Positions 18,649 through 27,815 of a stretch of DNA of 64,000 bases are shown here, one piece after another (the first letter of the stretch is position 1; the number at the start of each line of letters is the position of its first letter). Both the position numbers and the translations under genes were made by a program. The stretch spans positions 248,913-312,912 of the forward strand of contig NZ_FMYV01000001.1 of the NCBI RefSeq assembly GCF_900102615.1. The letters are read 5' to 3'. Under the pieces are notes generated by a model, which was not told the DNA's origin, made no database searches, and saw only the letters and a list, made by a program, of their open reading frames with translations. Origin of the DNA: Geotoga petraea. Lineage in GTDB: Bacteria > Thermotogota > Thermotogae > Petrotogales > Petrotogaceae.

Positions 18649-19626
18649 ATGATAAATAAAATTGGGTTAGACTTATATGGTGGCGACAATGCACCCGAAT
18701 CAACGATTCAGGGTGCAATTTTTGCTTTAAAAAATGGAATTTTAAAAAATTCTGAACTATATATTATTGGAAATTTAGAAGATAAAACTGTTTTCCAAGG
18801 GCATGAAAACGTTCATTTTATTGAAGCTGAAAATACTGTGACAAATGAAACAAAACCTACACAGGTAATTAGATTGAAGAATTCTTCTATATACAAAGGT
18901 TGTGAAATGTTAAGAACTGGAGATTTAGATGCTTTTGTATCAGCAGGTAACACAGGCGCTTTGTTGAGCGCTGGTACTTTTATTGCTGGTAGATTAGAAG
19001 GTATAAAAAGACCAGCTTTGGCATTGGCTTTACCTGGTAAAAATAATAAGCCGAGAATATTGGTAGATGCAGGAGCAAATTCAGAAGTTAAAGCTGAACA
19101 TTTTTATGATTTTGCAAGAGAAGGAATTGCATATGCAAAATTTATGGATATCAAAAATCCAAGAGTTGGGATTTTGAATATTGGAACCGAAGAAGAAAAG
19201 GGCACTTCTACGGTTAGGGATGCAGCGGAAATTTTGAAAGAGAAAGAAGATATAGACTACGTTGGTTTTGTAGAAGCAAGGGAAATATTTGGGAACAATT
19301 TTGATGTTTTATTAACTGATGGTTTTACAGGTAATAATATATTAAAGACCATAGAAGGAACAGCGTATTATATTTTGGATGAATTAAGGTCTACTGTTAA
19401 TAAAGGCGGATTGCTTACTAAAATAGGGGCCTTGTTAATGAAAAAATCTCTTTATTCTTTAAGATCAAAAATTGATTATAGACAATATGGTGGGACTTTC
19501 TTTTTAGGGGTTAATGGGCATTTAGTTAAAGCCCATGGTTCTTCTGATTCAGAAGCTATTTCAAATGCTATATATGTTGCTCAAAAAGCTTCTTCAGAGA
19601 ACTTAGTATCAAAAATAACCCTTTAA
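18649..19626 (+). CDS. plsX: Phosphate acyltransferase PlsX
   Basis: This 325-residue peripheral membrane enzyme makes acyl-phosphate from acyl-ACP for phospholipid synthesis. The start MINKIGLDLYGGDNAPE corresponds to the family DxxGGDxAP motif, and FVSAGNTGALLSAG, ILVDAGANSE, NIGTEEEKG and LTDGFTGN follow. It starts 2 bases after rpmF, so it is coupled. No plsC or fabH lies nearby; glmS follows instead. Confidence 0.95.
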   Translation: MINKIGLDLYGGDNAPESTIQGAIFALKNGILKNSELYIIGNLEDKTVFQGHENVHFIEAENTVTNETKPTQVIRLKNSSIYKGCEMLRTGDLDAFVSAGNTGALLSAGTFIAGRLEGIKRPALALALPGKNNKPRILVDAGANSEVKAEHFYDFAREGIAYAKFMDIKNPRVGILNIGTEEEKGTSTVRDAAEILKEKEDIDYVGFVEAREIFGNNFDVLLTDGFTGNNILKTIEGTAYYILDELRSTVNKGGLLTKIGALLMKKSLYSLRSKIDYRQYGGTFFLGVNGHLVKAHGSSDSEAISNAIYVAQKASSENLVSKITL

Positions 19627-19642
19627 CGAGGAGGATATCAAA

Positions 19643-21469
19643 TTGTGTGGGATAGTAGGATTCGTTGGAAAAGAAATTAAAATAGAAGATCTCATAACAG
19701 GTTTAAAAAAATTAGAATACAGAGGATATGACTCTGCTGGAATCGCTTACAATAATGGTAGTAAAATTGAAATCGAGAAAAAAGAAGGAAAAATAGAAGT
19801 TTTAGAACAGCATCTTCATGAAATTATGAAAAAAGATATAAAATCTGGGTTAGCTCATACAAGGTGGGCTACTCATGGTGCAGTTTCTGATATAAATTCA
19901 CATCCACATTCTGGGCAAAAAGATGAGATTGCAATAGTTCACAATGGAATTATTGAAAATTATCAAGAGTTGAAAGATGAATTACAAAAAAGTGGCGTGA
20001 AGTTCAAATCTGAAACAGATACAGAAGTGATAGCACAAGTACTTGAAAGAGAGTACAATGGTGATTTATTCGATACGGTTAGAAAAGCAGTAAAATTATT
20101 TGAAGGAGCTTATGCAATTGGTGTAATGCATAAAGACGATCCTAACACAATAATTGCAGCCAGAAAAGGAAGCCCCATGGTAATTGCGAATAATGGGAAA
20201 GTTTCTATATTAGCTAGTGATGTAACTCCTATTCTTAAATATTCGAGAAAAGTAGTATTTTTAGATGATGGTGAAATTGTTAGATTAAAGCCTGATGGTT
20301 ATAAAATATATAATCTTGAAAATGAAGAAATACAAAAAGAAATTATAGACATAACATGGGATGAAACGCTTGCAGAAAAGGGCGGATATGACCATTTTAT
20401 GGAAAAAGAAATAAATGAACAACCTCAGTCGATAAAATCTGCGTTGGCTGGAAGAATAGAAAATGGATATCCAACCATTAAAGAATTGGATTCAATAAAA
20501 GATTTTATCAAAAATGATCTTGAAAAAATCTATATAGTTGCTTGTGGTACAAGCTATCATGCTGGTTACTCTATGAAATATTTTGTAGAAGCATATTCAA
20601 ACATAAACATTTCATTAGAGGTGGCTTCAGAATTTAGATATATGAACCCACATGTCGACGATAAGACTCTTGTGATAGCAGTAAGTCAATCAGGAGAAAC
20701 AATAGATACTTTAGAGGGAATAAGGTTAGCAAAACAAAAAGGAGCTCATGTGTTAGCAATGAGTAATGTTGTTGGCTCAACTATTCCTCGAGAATCACAT
20801 TCTGTTGTTTATATGAACACAGGGCCAGAAATAGGAGTTGCAGCAACAAAAACTTATACTGCTCAGATATCAATTTTATATGCTATTGCAGCACAAATAA
20901 TGAATTGGAAAGGTTATTATACTGAAGAAGTCAAAAAAATAATAAGTGAATTAGAATTAATACCTGATATTTACAAAGAAATATTATCTAAAAAAGATCA
21001 TATTTTAGAGCTGGCAAGAGAGTACACTCACTATAAACACATGATGTTTATTGGCAGAGGTTTTGGATACACTGCATCATTAGAAGGTGCTTTGAAATTA
21101 AAGGAAATCAGTTATATAAATGCAAATGGATATCAAGCTGGAGAATTAAAACATGGACCTATAGCTTTATTGGACGAATCTTTTCCAGTTTTTGCAATAG
21201 TCCCTTTCAATGGTTTAAGGGAAAAAATGATTAGCAACATAATGGAAGTAAAGGCAAGAAAAGCAAGAGTAATTGCAATTAGCACAAAAGGCGATGAAAA
21301 AATAAAAAAAATAACGAATGAATATATAGAAGTTCCAAAAACTTCTGAGGCTATTTCTCCTTTGACAGTTGCTCCAGTTACACAATTGTTTGCTTATTAT
21401 GTAGCTATATTGAGGAATCTTGACCCAGACAAACCCAGAAACCTTGCAAAAAGTGTAACTGTTGAATAG
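19643..21469 (+). CDS. glmS: Glutamine-fructose-6-phosphate aminotransferase (isomerizing)
   Basis: This 608-residue enzyme makes glucosamine-6-phosphate for peptidoglycan and lipopolysaccharide. Cys1 after the removed methionine (MCGIVGFVG) is the glutaminase nucleophile; two SIS domains follow (CGTSYHAG and SQSGETIDT; FIGRGFGYTASLEGALKLKE), and the C-terminus NLAKSVTVE is canonical. The start is TTG at 19643 after GAGGAG. No glmS ribozyme leader is seen in the 16-base gap to plsX. Confidence 0.97.
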   Translation: MCGIVGFVGKEIKIEDLITGLKKLEYRGYDSAGIAYNNGSKIEIEKKEGKIEVLEQHLHEIMKKDIKSGLAHTRWATHGAVSDINSHPHSGQKDEIAIVHNGIIENYQELKDELQKSGVKFKSETDTEVIAQVLEREYNGDLFDTVRKAVKLFEGAYAIGVMHKDDPNTIIAARKGSPMVIANNGKVSILASDVTPILKYSRKVVFLDDGEIVRLKPDGYKIYNLENEEIQKEIIDITWDETLAEKGGYDHFMEKEINEQPQSIKSALAGRIENGYPTIKELDSIKDFIKNDLEKIYIVACGTSYHAGYSMKYFVEAYSNINISLEVASEFRYMNPHVDDKTLVIAVSQSGETIDTLEGIRLAKQKGAHVLAMSNVVGSTIPRESHSVVYMNTGPEIGVAATKTYTAQISILYAIAAQIMNWKGYYTEEVKKIISELELIPDIYKEILSKKDHILELAREYTHYKHMMFIGRGFGYTASLEGALKLKEISYINANGYQAGELKHGPIALLDESFPVFAIVPFNGLREKMISNIMEVKARKARVIAISTKGDEKIKKITNEYIEVPKTSEAISPLTVAPVTQLFAYYVAILRNLDPDKPRNLAKSVTVE

Positions 21470-21480
21470 GAGGTGTGATT

Positions 21481-21828
21481 TTGATAACAAAAGATCAGAT
21501 AAGAAAACATGTTGAAGCTATTAAAAATCTATTGGACGACAAAGATGCTAATAATATAACAATAATAGATATGGAGAAAACAGCATTGATGGTAGACTTT
21601 TTCATAATTGTAACAGGAAATTCAGATACACACATGGCTGCTTTGAGGGATTATGTGATACAATACCTAAAGGAACAAGAACTGCCAATTGTTAACTACG
21701 ATAAAGGTAAAGGATATGACTGGATGACAATTGATGCAGGTTCAATTTTAGTTCATATTTTCTCTGAAAAAGCAAGAGAATTTTATGATCTTGAAGGACT
21801 ATGGGCAGAAGAAGAAAGAATACAGTAA
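21481..21828 (+). CDS. rsfS: Ribosomal silencing factor RsfS
   Basis: This 115-residue protein binds L14 and blocks subunit joining when nutrients are scarce. Motifs are TALMVDFFIIVTGNSDTHM, KGYDWMTIDAGSILVHIFSE and REFYDLEGLWAEEE. AGGAGG at 21468-21473 sits 7 bases before TTG 21481, which is preferred over GTG 21475. It follows glmS directly. Confidence 0.93.
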   Translation: MITKDQIRKHVEAIKNLLDDKDANNITIIDMEKTALMVDFFIIVTGNSDTHMAALRDYVIQYLKEQELPIVNYDKGKGYDWMTIDAGSILVHIFSEKAREFYDLEGLWAEEERIQ

Positions 21829-21849
21829 ATTACTCACAACTTTTTAAAA

Positions 21850-21930
21850 TTTTACCTCGGTGTCTAAATATTAGACCGGTGAAAGTATGAAAGTTGGAGG
21901 CAAAAACCAAATGGAGGTGTATTTTTAGTG
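21850..21930 (+). promoter_or_regulatory. rpsB leader with hairpin and 13-codon upstream ORF
   Basis: GTCTAA (21862-21867) pairs with TTAGAC (21871-21876) around ATA. It is followed by GGTGAAAGT and an ATG at 21887 that opens a 13-codon frame, [13 protein letters not shown], ending TAG at 21926-21928. The last G of that stop is the first base of the rpsB GTG, and the rpsB SD (GGAGGTG, 21913-21919) lies inside the small frame. Regulation of rpsB through this leader is inference. Confidence 0.4.
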
Positions 21931-22746
21931 TCAGTAGTAAGTATGAAACAGTTGTTAGAAGCAGGTGCTCATTTTGGGCATAGAACAAGAAGATGGGATC
22001 CAAAGATGAAACCATATATTTTCACCGAAAGAAAAGGTATTCACATCATTGATTTACAAAAGACTTTACAATCTATTGATGAAGCTTATAACTTCGTTAG
22101 AGACAAGTCAGCAGAAGGTGCTGATGTTTTATTTGTTGGTACAAAAAAACAGGCCCAACAAATTGTAGCTGATGAAGCTAAAAGATGTGGAGGATATTAC
22201 GTTAATAACAGATGGTTAGGTGGTTTATTGACTAATTTCAAAACAATCAAAAAAAGAATTGATAAACTTGAAGAATTAGAAGAATACATAGAAACAGAAG
22301 ATTTTGAAAAATTGCCTAAAAAAGAACAATCAGCTATTAAGAGACAATTGGAAAAACTAGAAAAAAACTTGGGCGGTTTAAGAGGATTAAACAAAATGCC
22401 TGAAGTTATGTTTTTAGTAGACCCTAAAAAAGAAGAGATAGCTATTGAAGAAGCGAATAAATTGGGTATTACTACAGTATCTATGTTGGATACAAACTGT
22501 GATCCAGATGTAATAGACTATGTTATTCCTGCAAATGATGATGCAATAAGAACAATCATGTTGATCACTTCTAAAATAGCAGATGCTGTTATAGAAGGTA
22601 GAGAAGGAAGAGCTGACAACTTAGAAGAATCTGAAAATTCAGAACAGAAGACAGAAGAAATCCCAGAAGAAATAAACAAAAAATTAGAAGCAGAAGACAA
22701 ATACGAAGAATTTGTTGAAGATATTGAAGAAGAAGAAGAAGAGTAA
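21928..22746 (+). CDS. rpsB: 30S ribosomal protein S2
   Basis: This 272-residue S2 has the family start ([20 protein letters not shown]), the coiled-coil insertion near 105-150 and the conserved [20 protein letters not shown] region. The last 45 residues are an acidic tail rich in glutamate, which is longer than in most bacteria. The start is GTG after GGAGGTG. It is not followed by tsf; a terminator and miaB follow. Confidence 0.96.
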   Translation: MSVVSMKQLLEAGAHFGHRTRRWDPKMKPYIFTERKGIHIIDLQKTLQSIDEAYNFVRDKSAEGADVLFVGTKKQAQQIVADEAKRCGGYYVNNRWLGGLLTNFKTIKKRIDKLEELEEYIETEDFEKLPKKEQSAIKRQLEKLEKNLGGLRGLNKMPEVMFLVDPKKEEIAIEEANKLGITTVSMLDTNCDPDVIDYVIPANDDAIRTIMLITSKIADAVIEGREGRADNLEESENSEQKTEEIPEEINKKLEAEDKYEEFVEDIEEEEEE

Positions 22747-22767
22747 TATTAAAATTAAATAACATTT

Positions 22768-22795
22768 CCGGCCGCATATCTGTGGCCGGATTTTT
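22768..22795 (+). terminator. Rho-independent terminator after rpsB
   Basis: A 9-bp GC-rich stem (CCGGCCGCA, 22768-22776, with TGTGGCCGG, 22781-22789, one GU pair) with loop TATC is followed by ATTTTT. It lies 18 bases before the miaB start, so miaB is either expressed by read-through or from a promoter not seen here. Confidence 0.85.
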
Positions 22796-22812
22796 AATAA
22801 GGAGGCCTCATT

Positions 22813-24183
22813 ATGAAGTTTTACATAAAAACATTTGGATGTCAAATGAATGTGAATGAAAGTGAGATAATGACAGGGTTATTGGAAAACGAAGGACACG
22901 AATGGACTGAAAATCCAAAGAATGCCGATGTTATTCTAATCAATACCTGTTCAGTAAGAGAGAAAGCTGAAAATAAAATGTATGGAGCTATAGGGAGTCT
23001 TGGAAAAAGTAAAAAAGATGGTAAAAAAAATGTAATTATAGGAGTTGGAGGATGTTCTGCAGAAAAAGAAAAAGAAAAAATATTGAACAAATTTTCTACA
23101 GTAGATTTTGTATTTGGGACCAGAAATGTAACAGATATAGTTGATTTGGTAGAAAGAGCCAAAAAAGGTAAAAGATTTTTAGATTTTAGCGACAAATTAG
23201 ATGATTTTACAGCTCACTTACCAATAAGGCCATCAAGCAAGCACCATGCTTGGATTACAATAATACATGGCTGTAATAAATATTGTACATACTGTATAGT
23301 TCCATATACAAGAGGTTTAGAAAAGAGCAGAAAAATAGATGATATACTTACTGAAGCGAAAAATTATTCTGAAAAAGGCTATAGAGAGATAACTTTTCTC
23401 GGTCAAAACGTAGACTCCTATGGGAAAGATTTTGGGGATAAAAAACCAAAATTACACCTTTTGATAGAAGAAACGTCAAAAATGGATAACATAGAAAGAA
23501 TTTGGTTTACAACATCTTACCCAACAGATATAACTGACAAATTAATTCAAACCGTAAAAAACGTTCCCAAGGCAGCCAAATACTTTCATTTACCAGTTCA
23601 AAGTGGTAGTGATAAGATATTAAAAAAGATGAATAGAAAACATACAAGAAAAGAATATATTGAAATGGTTAAAAAAATTCAAAGCGAAGTTCCATATGTA
23701 ACAACTACAAGTGATTTTATTGTTGGGTTCCCTGGAGAAACAGATGAAGATTTTATGCAAACTGTAGATTTAGTGAAACAGTGTAGGTATGATAAGATAA
23801 ATATTGCAGAATACTCCCCCAGGGAAGGTACTATTGCAGAAAAATATATGGAAGATGATATACCAAAACATATTAAAAACAAGAGATTTCAGTATCTTAT
23901 GAATATACAAAAAGAAATTAACAAAGAAGAAAATTTAAAATATAAAGATCACATTCTTAGGGTTATTCAAGAAAGTAAGACTAAATCTGGGAAATTCCTT
24001 GGGAGAACTATAAACAACAAAGTCGTTATGTTTGATAGTACAGAAAATTTAAAAGGGAAATTTGTAGACGTATATATAGAAAGAGTTTCTGCAGGTCCTT
24101 TGTATGGTAGGATAGTTAAAAGTGAAATTGAAGAAGACTTTGAAAAAGAAGAAAACTATTTAAAGGAAGTATTTGGATATTAA
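22813..24183 (+). CDS. miaB: tRNA-2-methylthio-N6-dimethylallyladenosine synthase
   Basis: This 456-residue methylthiotransferase modifies A37 of tRNAs reading UNN codons. The N-terminal cluster cysteines are C10, C46 and C81, and the radical SAM cysteines are C154, C158 and C161 (HGCNKYCTYCIVPYTRG). A C-terminal TRAM domain is present. The family distinction from MtaB or RimO rests on the GCQMN start and the CIVPYTRG motif. AAGGAGG precedes the ATG; a convergent terminator follows. Confidence 0.94.
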   Translation: MKFYIKTFGCQMNVNESEIMTGLLENEGHEWTENPKNADVILINTCSVREKAENKMYGAIGSLGKSKKDGKKNVIIGVGGCSAEKEKEKILNKFSTVDFVFGTRNVTDIVDLVERAKKGKRFLDFSDKLDDFTAHLPIRPSSKHHAWITIIHGCNKYCTYCIVPYTRGLEKSRKIDDILTEAKNYSEKGYREITFLGQNVDSYGKDFGDKKPKLHLLIEETSKMDNIERIWFTTSYPTDITDKLIQTVKNVPKAAKYFHLPVQSGSDKILKKMNRKHTRKEYIEMVKKIQSEVPYVTTTSDFIVGFPGETDEDFMQTVDLVKQCRYDKINIAEYSPREGTIAEKYMEDDIPKHIKNKRFQYLMNIQKEINKEENLKYKDHILRVIQESKTKSGKFLGRTINNKVVMFDSTENLKGKFVDVYIERVSAGPLYGRIVKSEIEEDFEKEENYLKEVFGY

Positions 24184-24216
24184 TAAAATGAGTTCTCGTT
24201 GAGAACTCATTTTATT
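24182..24216. terminator. Bidirectional terminator between miaB and the flagellar operon
   Basis: A perfect 16-bp inverted repeat (AATAAAATGAGTTCTC, 24182-24197, and its complement at 24201-24216) with a 3-base GTT loop. The outer A/T arms supply T-rich tails in both directions, ending miaB on plus and the 9-kb recJ-flg operon on minus. Confidence 0.9.
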
Positions 24217-24487
24217 ATCTTTGAGGTTTATTAAAGCTGTCTATTATTTGTTGAGTTAAAGGCTTTAAACTTGTTTTTGCTATGCTCTTTGAATATTCTG
24301 CGTTAATCATTTCATTAAACCATTTTTCGGTATTGGATTTCGGAATTAACCTATCTTCTTCAAATAGGGGATTTTCATTCATTTGATTTAAAATTTTACT
24401 AAAAATACTACTAACAAGTTGTTCTGAAGTTTCTTCAATATTTGTATTTGTATAAGAAATATTTGTATTGTAAACTGCACCTATCAT
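24215..24487 (-). CDS. Putative rod-binding protein (FlgJ N-terminal-like)
   Basis: This 90-residue protein has no signal peptide and no muramidase domain. The pattern around EKWFNEMINAEYSKSIAKTS, followed by LKPLTQQIIDSF, resembles the rod-binding (FlgJ_N, PF10135) domain that helps rod assembly. It is the last gene after flgI, the position flgJ takes in many bacteria, and its ATG follows the flgI stop with no gap. Assignment rests on context and a short motif. Confidence 0.6.
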   Translation of the reverse strand: MIGAVYNTNISYTNTNIEETSEQLVSSIFSKILNQMNENPLFEEDRLIPKSNTEKWFNEMINAEYSKSIAKTSLKPLTQQIIDSFNKPQR

Positions 24488-25465
24488 CTACATCACCACT
24501 ATTTCAGCATATATATGTGGTTCTATTGCTTCTATAATAGAAATTATATCTTGCGGAAGAGCGCCTGCAGCTTTTAAAGCTTGGATTAAATTTTGGATAT
24601 TTGCTTTTTGTTCTCCAATTTTTCCATTTTCAACACTTATAACAAAATTTCCATAGCTAACCGTGAAATCTTCTATCTCTATATTTCCCCCAAGAACTAC
24701 TGTTCCAGTTCTTTGGTTGATGATAATTTTTGATGCTTGATCAGGTTTAACTTCGATTTCTTCAAGCATAGCTAAAAAAGAAATGACATCATCTTTGAAC
24801 ATTGCCGGTATTTCAACTTTAATCGAAGCAGCGTCTTGTGCTTTGGAAATATCTCTGGATAAAGTATTATTTATTGCCATGGCAACTCTTGAAGCAGTTG
24901 TGAAGTCAGGTGCTTTTAAATTAAGGGTAACACTGTCTTCGTCGATAATATTTGAAGGAATCTCCCTTTCTATTATTGCACCTTCAGGAATTGAGCCAAC
25001 AACTTGGTATTTGTCTTGTAAATTTGAACTATTATTTATATTTGCCCCACCTGTTAGAACATTTCCTTGAGCAACTGCATAGACTCTATTATCAGCCCCA
25101 TACAACGGAGTTTGAATTAAAACACCATTTTCTAAAGAATCAGAATCACCAATAGCAGCAACATTAACATCCAATCTCATTCCTTGCTTATAAAAAGGAG
25201 GTATATCTGCATAGACCATTACTATTGCCGTATTATCTGATTCTATTTGTTGAGTTAAATTAATACCCAAGTTATTAATCATATTATCCAACATTTCAGA
25301 AATAACTTCTCCACCGTCCCCGGTTCCATCTAAGCCAGTTACTAAACCAATTCCAAAAAGTTGGTTATCTCTTGCACCTCTGAAATTTGAAATATCTTTA
25401 AGTCTAACTGATAAAACTGTCAAACTTAAAGCCATCAAAATTATAATAATCAATTTTTTCTTCAT
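24488..25465 (-). CDS. flgI: Flagellar P-ring protein FlgI
   Basis: This 325-residue protein forms the periplasmic ring around the flagellar rod. A Sec signal peptide (MKKKLIIIILMALSLTVLS) is followed by the FlgI core: RLKDISNFRGARDNQLFGIG, LVTGLDGTGDGG, QGNVLTGGANINNSS and the C-terminal TGTVVLGGNIEI and LVQALKAAG-like NLIQALKAAGALPQD. Its presence together with FlgH shows a diderm envelope. The SD is GAGGTGATT. Confidence 0.94.
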   Translation of the reverse strand: MKKKLIIIILMALSLTVLSVRLKDISNFRGARDNQLFGIGLVTGLDGTGDGGEVISEMLDNMINNLGINLTQQIESDNTAIVMVYADIPPFYKQGMRLDVNVAAIGDSDSLENGVLIQTPLYGADNRVYAVAQGNVLTGGANINNSSNLQDKYQVVGSIPEGAIIEREIPSNIIDEDSVTLNLKAPDFTTASRVAMAINNTLSRDISKAQDAASIKVEIPAMFKDDVISFLAMLEEIEVKPDQASKIIINQRTGTVVLGGNIEIEDFTVSYGNFVISVENGKIGEQKANIQNLIQALKAAGALPQDIISIIEAIEPHIYAEIVVM

Positions 25466-25485
25466 TTTAAAATCACCTCATAGAA

Positions 25486-26100
25486 TCAAAAAAATACGTT
25501 AGATATACCTGATAAAAGCCAAGAAGTCCAAGATGGTTCTGAAGGATCCTGTTGAAAAACGATATCACCATCATACCAAATTTTTGCATTTGCTATATCA
25601 GCAGAATTTACAACTCCAGATCTATCTATTGAATTTTCCGATATAAATCCTTCAATAATCATTTTTTGTCTTTTATTCCCTACTTTCAATTCTTTTTCGC
25701 CTCTTAATTTGTATAAACCATCTTGTTTTTCTGTGATTATTGATGATATTAATAGGCTGACATTTGCCTGTGAAGAAGATTCTTCGGTTTTATTTTGAAC
25801 ATTTAAATCATTTGGATTAGTTGAGCCCAAAGGCAAAAAGTTTTTTAAATCTATGCCTCCCAAAGTGTTAAAAACAGAACCAAGTGTATCTAAAGAAGCT
25901 CCTTTATAATCATTAACATCGTCGCTTATAGAAAAATTTGGGTTTTCTAATACTTGCACAGTTATAGTGTCTCCAACTTCATAATTTGTGTTGTATGTAT
26001 AAATAGATTTATTATCTTCATTCCAAAGTGATCCTGAAAAAATCATAATGGAAAATTCCAATAAAATTATAAATATACTTAATTTTTTAATATCACTCAC
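25486..26100 (-). CDS. flgH: Flagellar L-ring protein FlgH, without lipobox
   Basis: This protein of about 200 residues has FlgH motifs (GSLWNEDNKSIYTYNTNYEV, GDTITVQVLEN, and a C-terminal region with GFISENSIDRSGVVNSADIA then NAKIWYDGDI). FlgH is normally an outer-membrane lipoprotein; here no cysteine occurs anywhere, so it cannot be lipidated in the usual way. The GTG at 26100 lies inside the SD (GGGAGG, 26105-26100). An ATT at 26091, 8 bases from GGAGG, gives IKKLSIFIILLEFSIMIFSG and may be the true start. It overlaps flgA. Confidence 0.85.
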   Translation of the reverse strand: MSDIKKLSIFIILLEFSIMIFSGSLWNEDNKSIYTYNTNYEVGDTITVQVLENPNFSISDDVNDYKGASLDTLGSVFNTLGGIDLKNFLPLGSTNPNDLNVQNKTEESSSQANVSLLISSIITEKQDGLYKLRGEKELKVGNKRQKMIIEGFISENSIDRSGVVNSADIANAKIWYDGDIVFQQDPSEPSWTSWLLSGISNVFF

Positions 26101-27004
26101 CTCCCAAGTTTACAAAAACTGAGGGACCTTTTTTCAAAATTCCAGAAACCATTTTACCAGTTTCTATATTTTTTACAGTTATATTATGCTCGTATGTTCC
26201 ATTTTCTGTTGCTTTACCTAATGTATGTATGCTAATACCACCAATATTGACAAAAATATTTACCACTTCGCCTTTAAAAACATCTGGGATCATTTTTAAA
26301 TATGTTTTGTTTATCGGTTCATCTTTATGGAAAATTTTTGTTGATTCATATTTTTCAAGAAAAATATCCCCGTTTGATACTGTTTCAAAATTAAATTTAA
26401 GAATGTTTATTGTAGCTTCGTAAGTGTTCTCTGTAGTGAGCTTTTCACCTGTTGATATAATATCTTTTGAAATTAAAACAGATTCAAGCTTTTCAACAAT
26501 GATTTTTATAGAAGAAAATTTATAAATATCTTCTGTTTTATATTTTAGAGAAATAAAAACATTATCTTTATTCAAAAAACTGTTGACTACTTTTATTTCA
26601 CTCACATCAAATACATTGGGTAAATTTTCATAACCAATTATCGTTAAATTTGGATATTCTCTTTGCATAAAAGAATTCAAAAAAGGTTTAAAATCATAAA
26701 AATTTTCATAAGTTTCATTATTTCCCCTTTTTATTAAGATTTCCTCTGACTCAAATTGCAAATCATAATCATCATAATAAATGTTTAGAAAGGGTGTTAT
26801 AAGATTTGTTAACTGATCTTTAGAATATTTTACCTCTTGAGTATTCAAAAATGTGATAGTTCTATCAAAAGGAATATCAGAGAAAAAATCTTTTAGAGAC
26901 AGCCTATTGTCGTTTGTTATAACAGAACTTTCTATTATAAATGTGTTTGAGAAAATAAATATTAGAGATATCAGAAAGACTAATATCATTAATTTATTTT
27001 TCAA
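26093..27004 (-). CDS. flgA: Flagellar basal body P-ring formation protein FlgA
   Basis: This 303-residue periplasmic chaperone for P-ring assembly has a signal peptide (MKNKLMILVFLISLIFIFSN), a variable middle and a C-terminal SAF-like/FlgA domain (KDEPINKTYLKMIPDVFKGE, VVNIFVNIGGISIHTLGKA). The start is TTG at 27004 after AAGAGGT. It sits between flgG and flgH and overlaps flgH. The N-terminal half is poorly conserved. Confidence 0.85.
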   Translation of the reverse strand: MKNKLMILVFLISLIFIFSNTFIIESSVITNDNRLSLKDFFSDIPFDRTITFLNTQEVKYSKDQLTNLITPFLNIYYDDYDLQFESEEILIKRGNNETYENFYDFKPFLNSFMQREYPNLTIIGYENLPNVFDVSEIKVVNSFLNKDNVFISLKYKTEDIYKFSSIKIIVEKLESVLISKDIISTGEKLTTENTYEATINILKFNFETVSNGDIFLEKYESTKIFHKDEPINKTYLKMIPDVFKGEVVNIFVNIGGISIHTLGKATENGTYEHNITVKNIETGKMVSGILKKGPSVFVNLGGE

Positions 27005-27017
27005 CTTTTATTACCTC

Positions 27018-27803
27018 TTATCTTTTTAAGTTGGAAACAGTTTGTAGCATCTGATCTGATGTTGTGATTGATTTTGAATTAATGTCATAAGCTCTTTGAG
27101 CAACTATCATATTTACCATTTCTTTTACAACTTCTACATTTGACTTTTCCAAATAACTTTGTCTTATTCCACCAAAACCATCTTGGTCTGGTATTCCTTC
27201 TACAGGATCACCAGAAGCAGGAGTTTGAGCGTATAAGTTATCGCCTAAAGGTTTTAAACCAGATGGATTAGAAAACCTTACAAGACTTATATTCCCAAGG
27301 TTTTGTATGTTTCCATCGGCTAATTCAACACTTACAATTCCGTCTGTTGAAATATTTATTCCTGTGGCATTTTCTGGGATGACCATATTTGGAACCATTA
27401 ACAAACCATTGCTGGTTACAAGTCTACCATCAGCATCTCTTTTAAAAGAGCCATCTCTTGTATAAGCAATTCTTCCATCTTGCATTTGAACTTGAAAGAA
27501 ACCGTCACCCATTATTGCCATATCAGTGGATACACCTGTTTCTTCGATGTTCCCTATTGTAAAAATTCTATTGGTAGCAGCTAATCTCGTACCATGACCA
27601 ATATAAAGGCCTGTTGGTAAGGTAGAATTTTGAGCTGTTGGAGTTCCAGCCTCTCTAACAGATTGATATAATAAATCTTGAAATTCGGCTCTTTGTCTTT
27701 TGTAACCTGTTGTATCAACATTTGATAAATTATTTGATATGATATCCAATTTTGTTTGTTCTGCATTCATACCAGTTGCAGCACTATAAAGAGATACTAG
27801 CAT
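27018..27803 (-). CDS. flgG: Flagellar distal rod protein FlgG
   Basis: This 261-residue protein forms the distal rod. The N-terminal rod/hook motif LYSAATGMNAEQTKLDIISN then NLSNVDTTGYKRQRAEFQDL, the middle GDGFFQVQMQDGRIAYTRDG, and the C-terminal SNVEVVKEMVNMIVAQRAYD then INSKSI are all diagnostic of FlgG. Its length is standard. The SD is AAGGGGG. Confidence 0.96.
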   Translation of the reverse strand: MLVSLYSAATGMNAEQTKLDIISNNLSNVDTTGYKRQRAEFQDLLYQSVREAGTPTAQNSTLPTGLYIGHGTRLAATNRIFTIGNIEETGVSTDMAIMGDGFFQVQMQDGRIAYTRDGSFKRDADGRLVTSNGLLMVPNMVIPENATGINISTDGIVSVELADGNIQNLGNISLVRFSNPSGLKPLGDNLYAQTPASGDPVEGIPDQDGFGGIRQSYLEKSNVEVVKEMVNMIVAQRAYDINSKSITTSDQMLQTVSNLKR

Positions 27804-27815
27804 ATTTTAACCCCC

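Noticed and set aside
19627-19642. glmS ribozyme
   Set aside because: Only 16 bases separate plsX and glmS, too short for the ribozyme, and none of its core is seen.
22747-22812. Missing tsf after rpsB as a deletion
   Set aside because: A clean terminator follows rpsB, and to my recollection rpsB and tsf are also apart in Thermotoga, so this is probably the normal state in the phylum.
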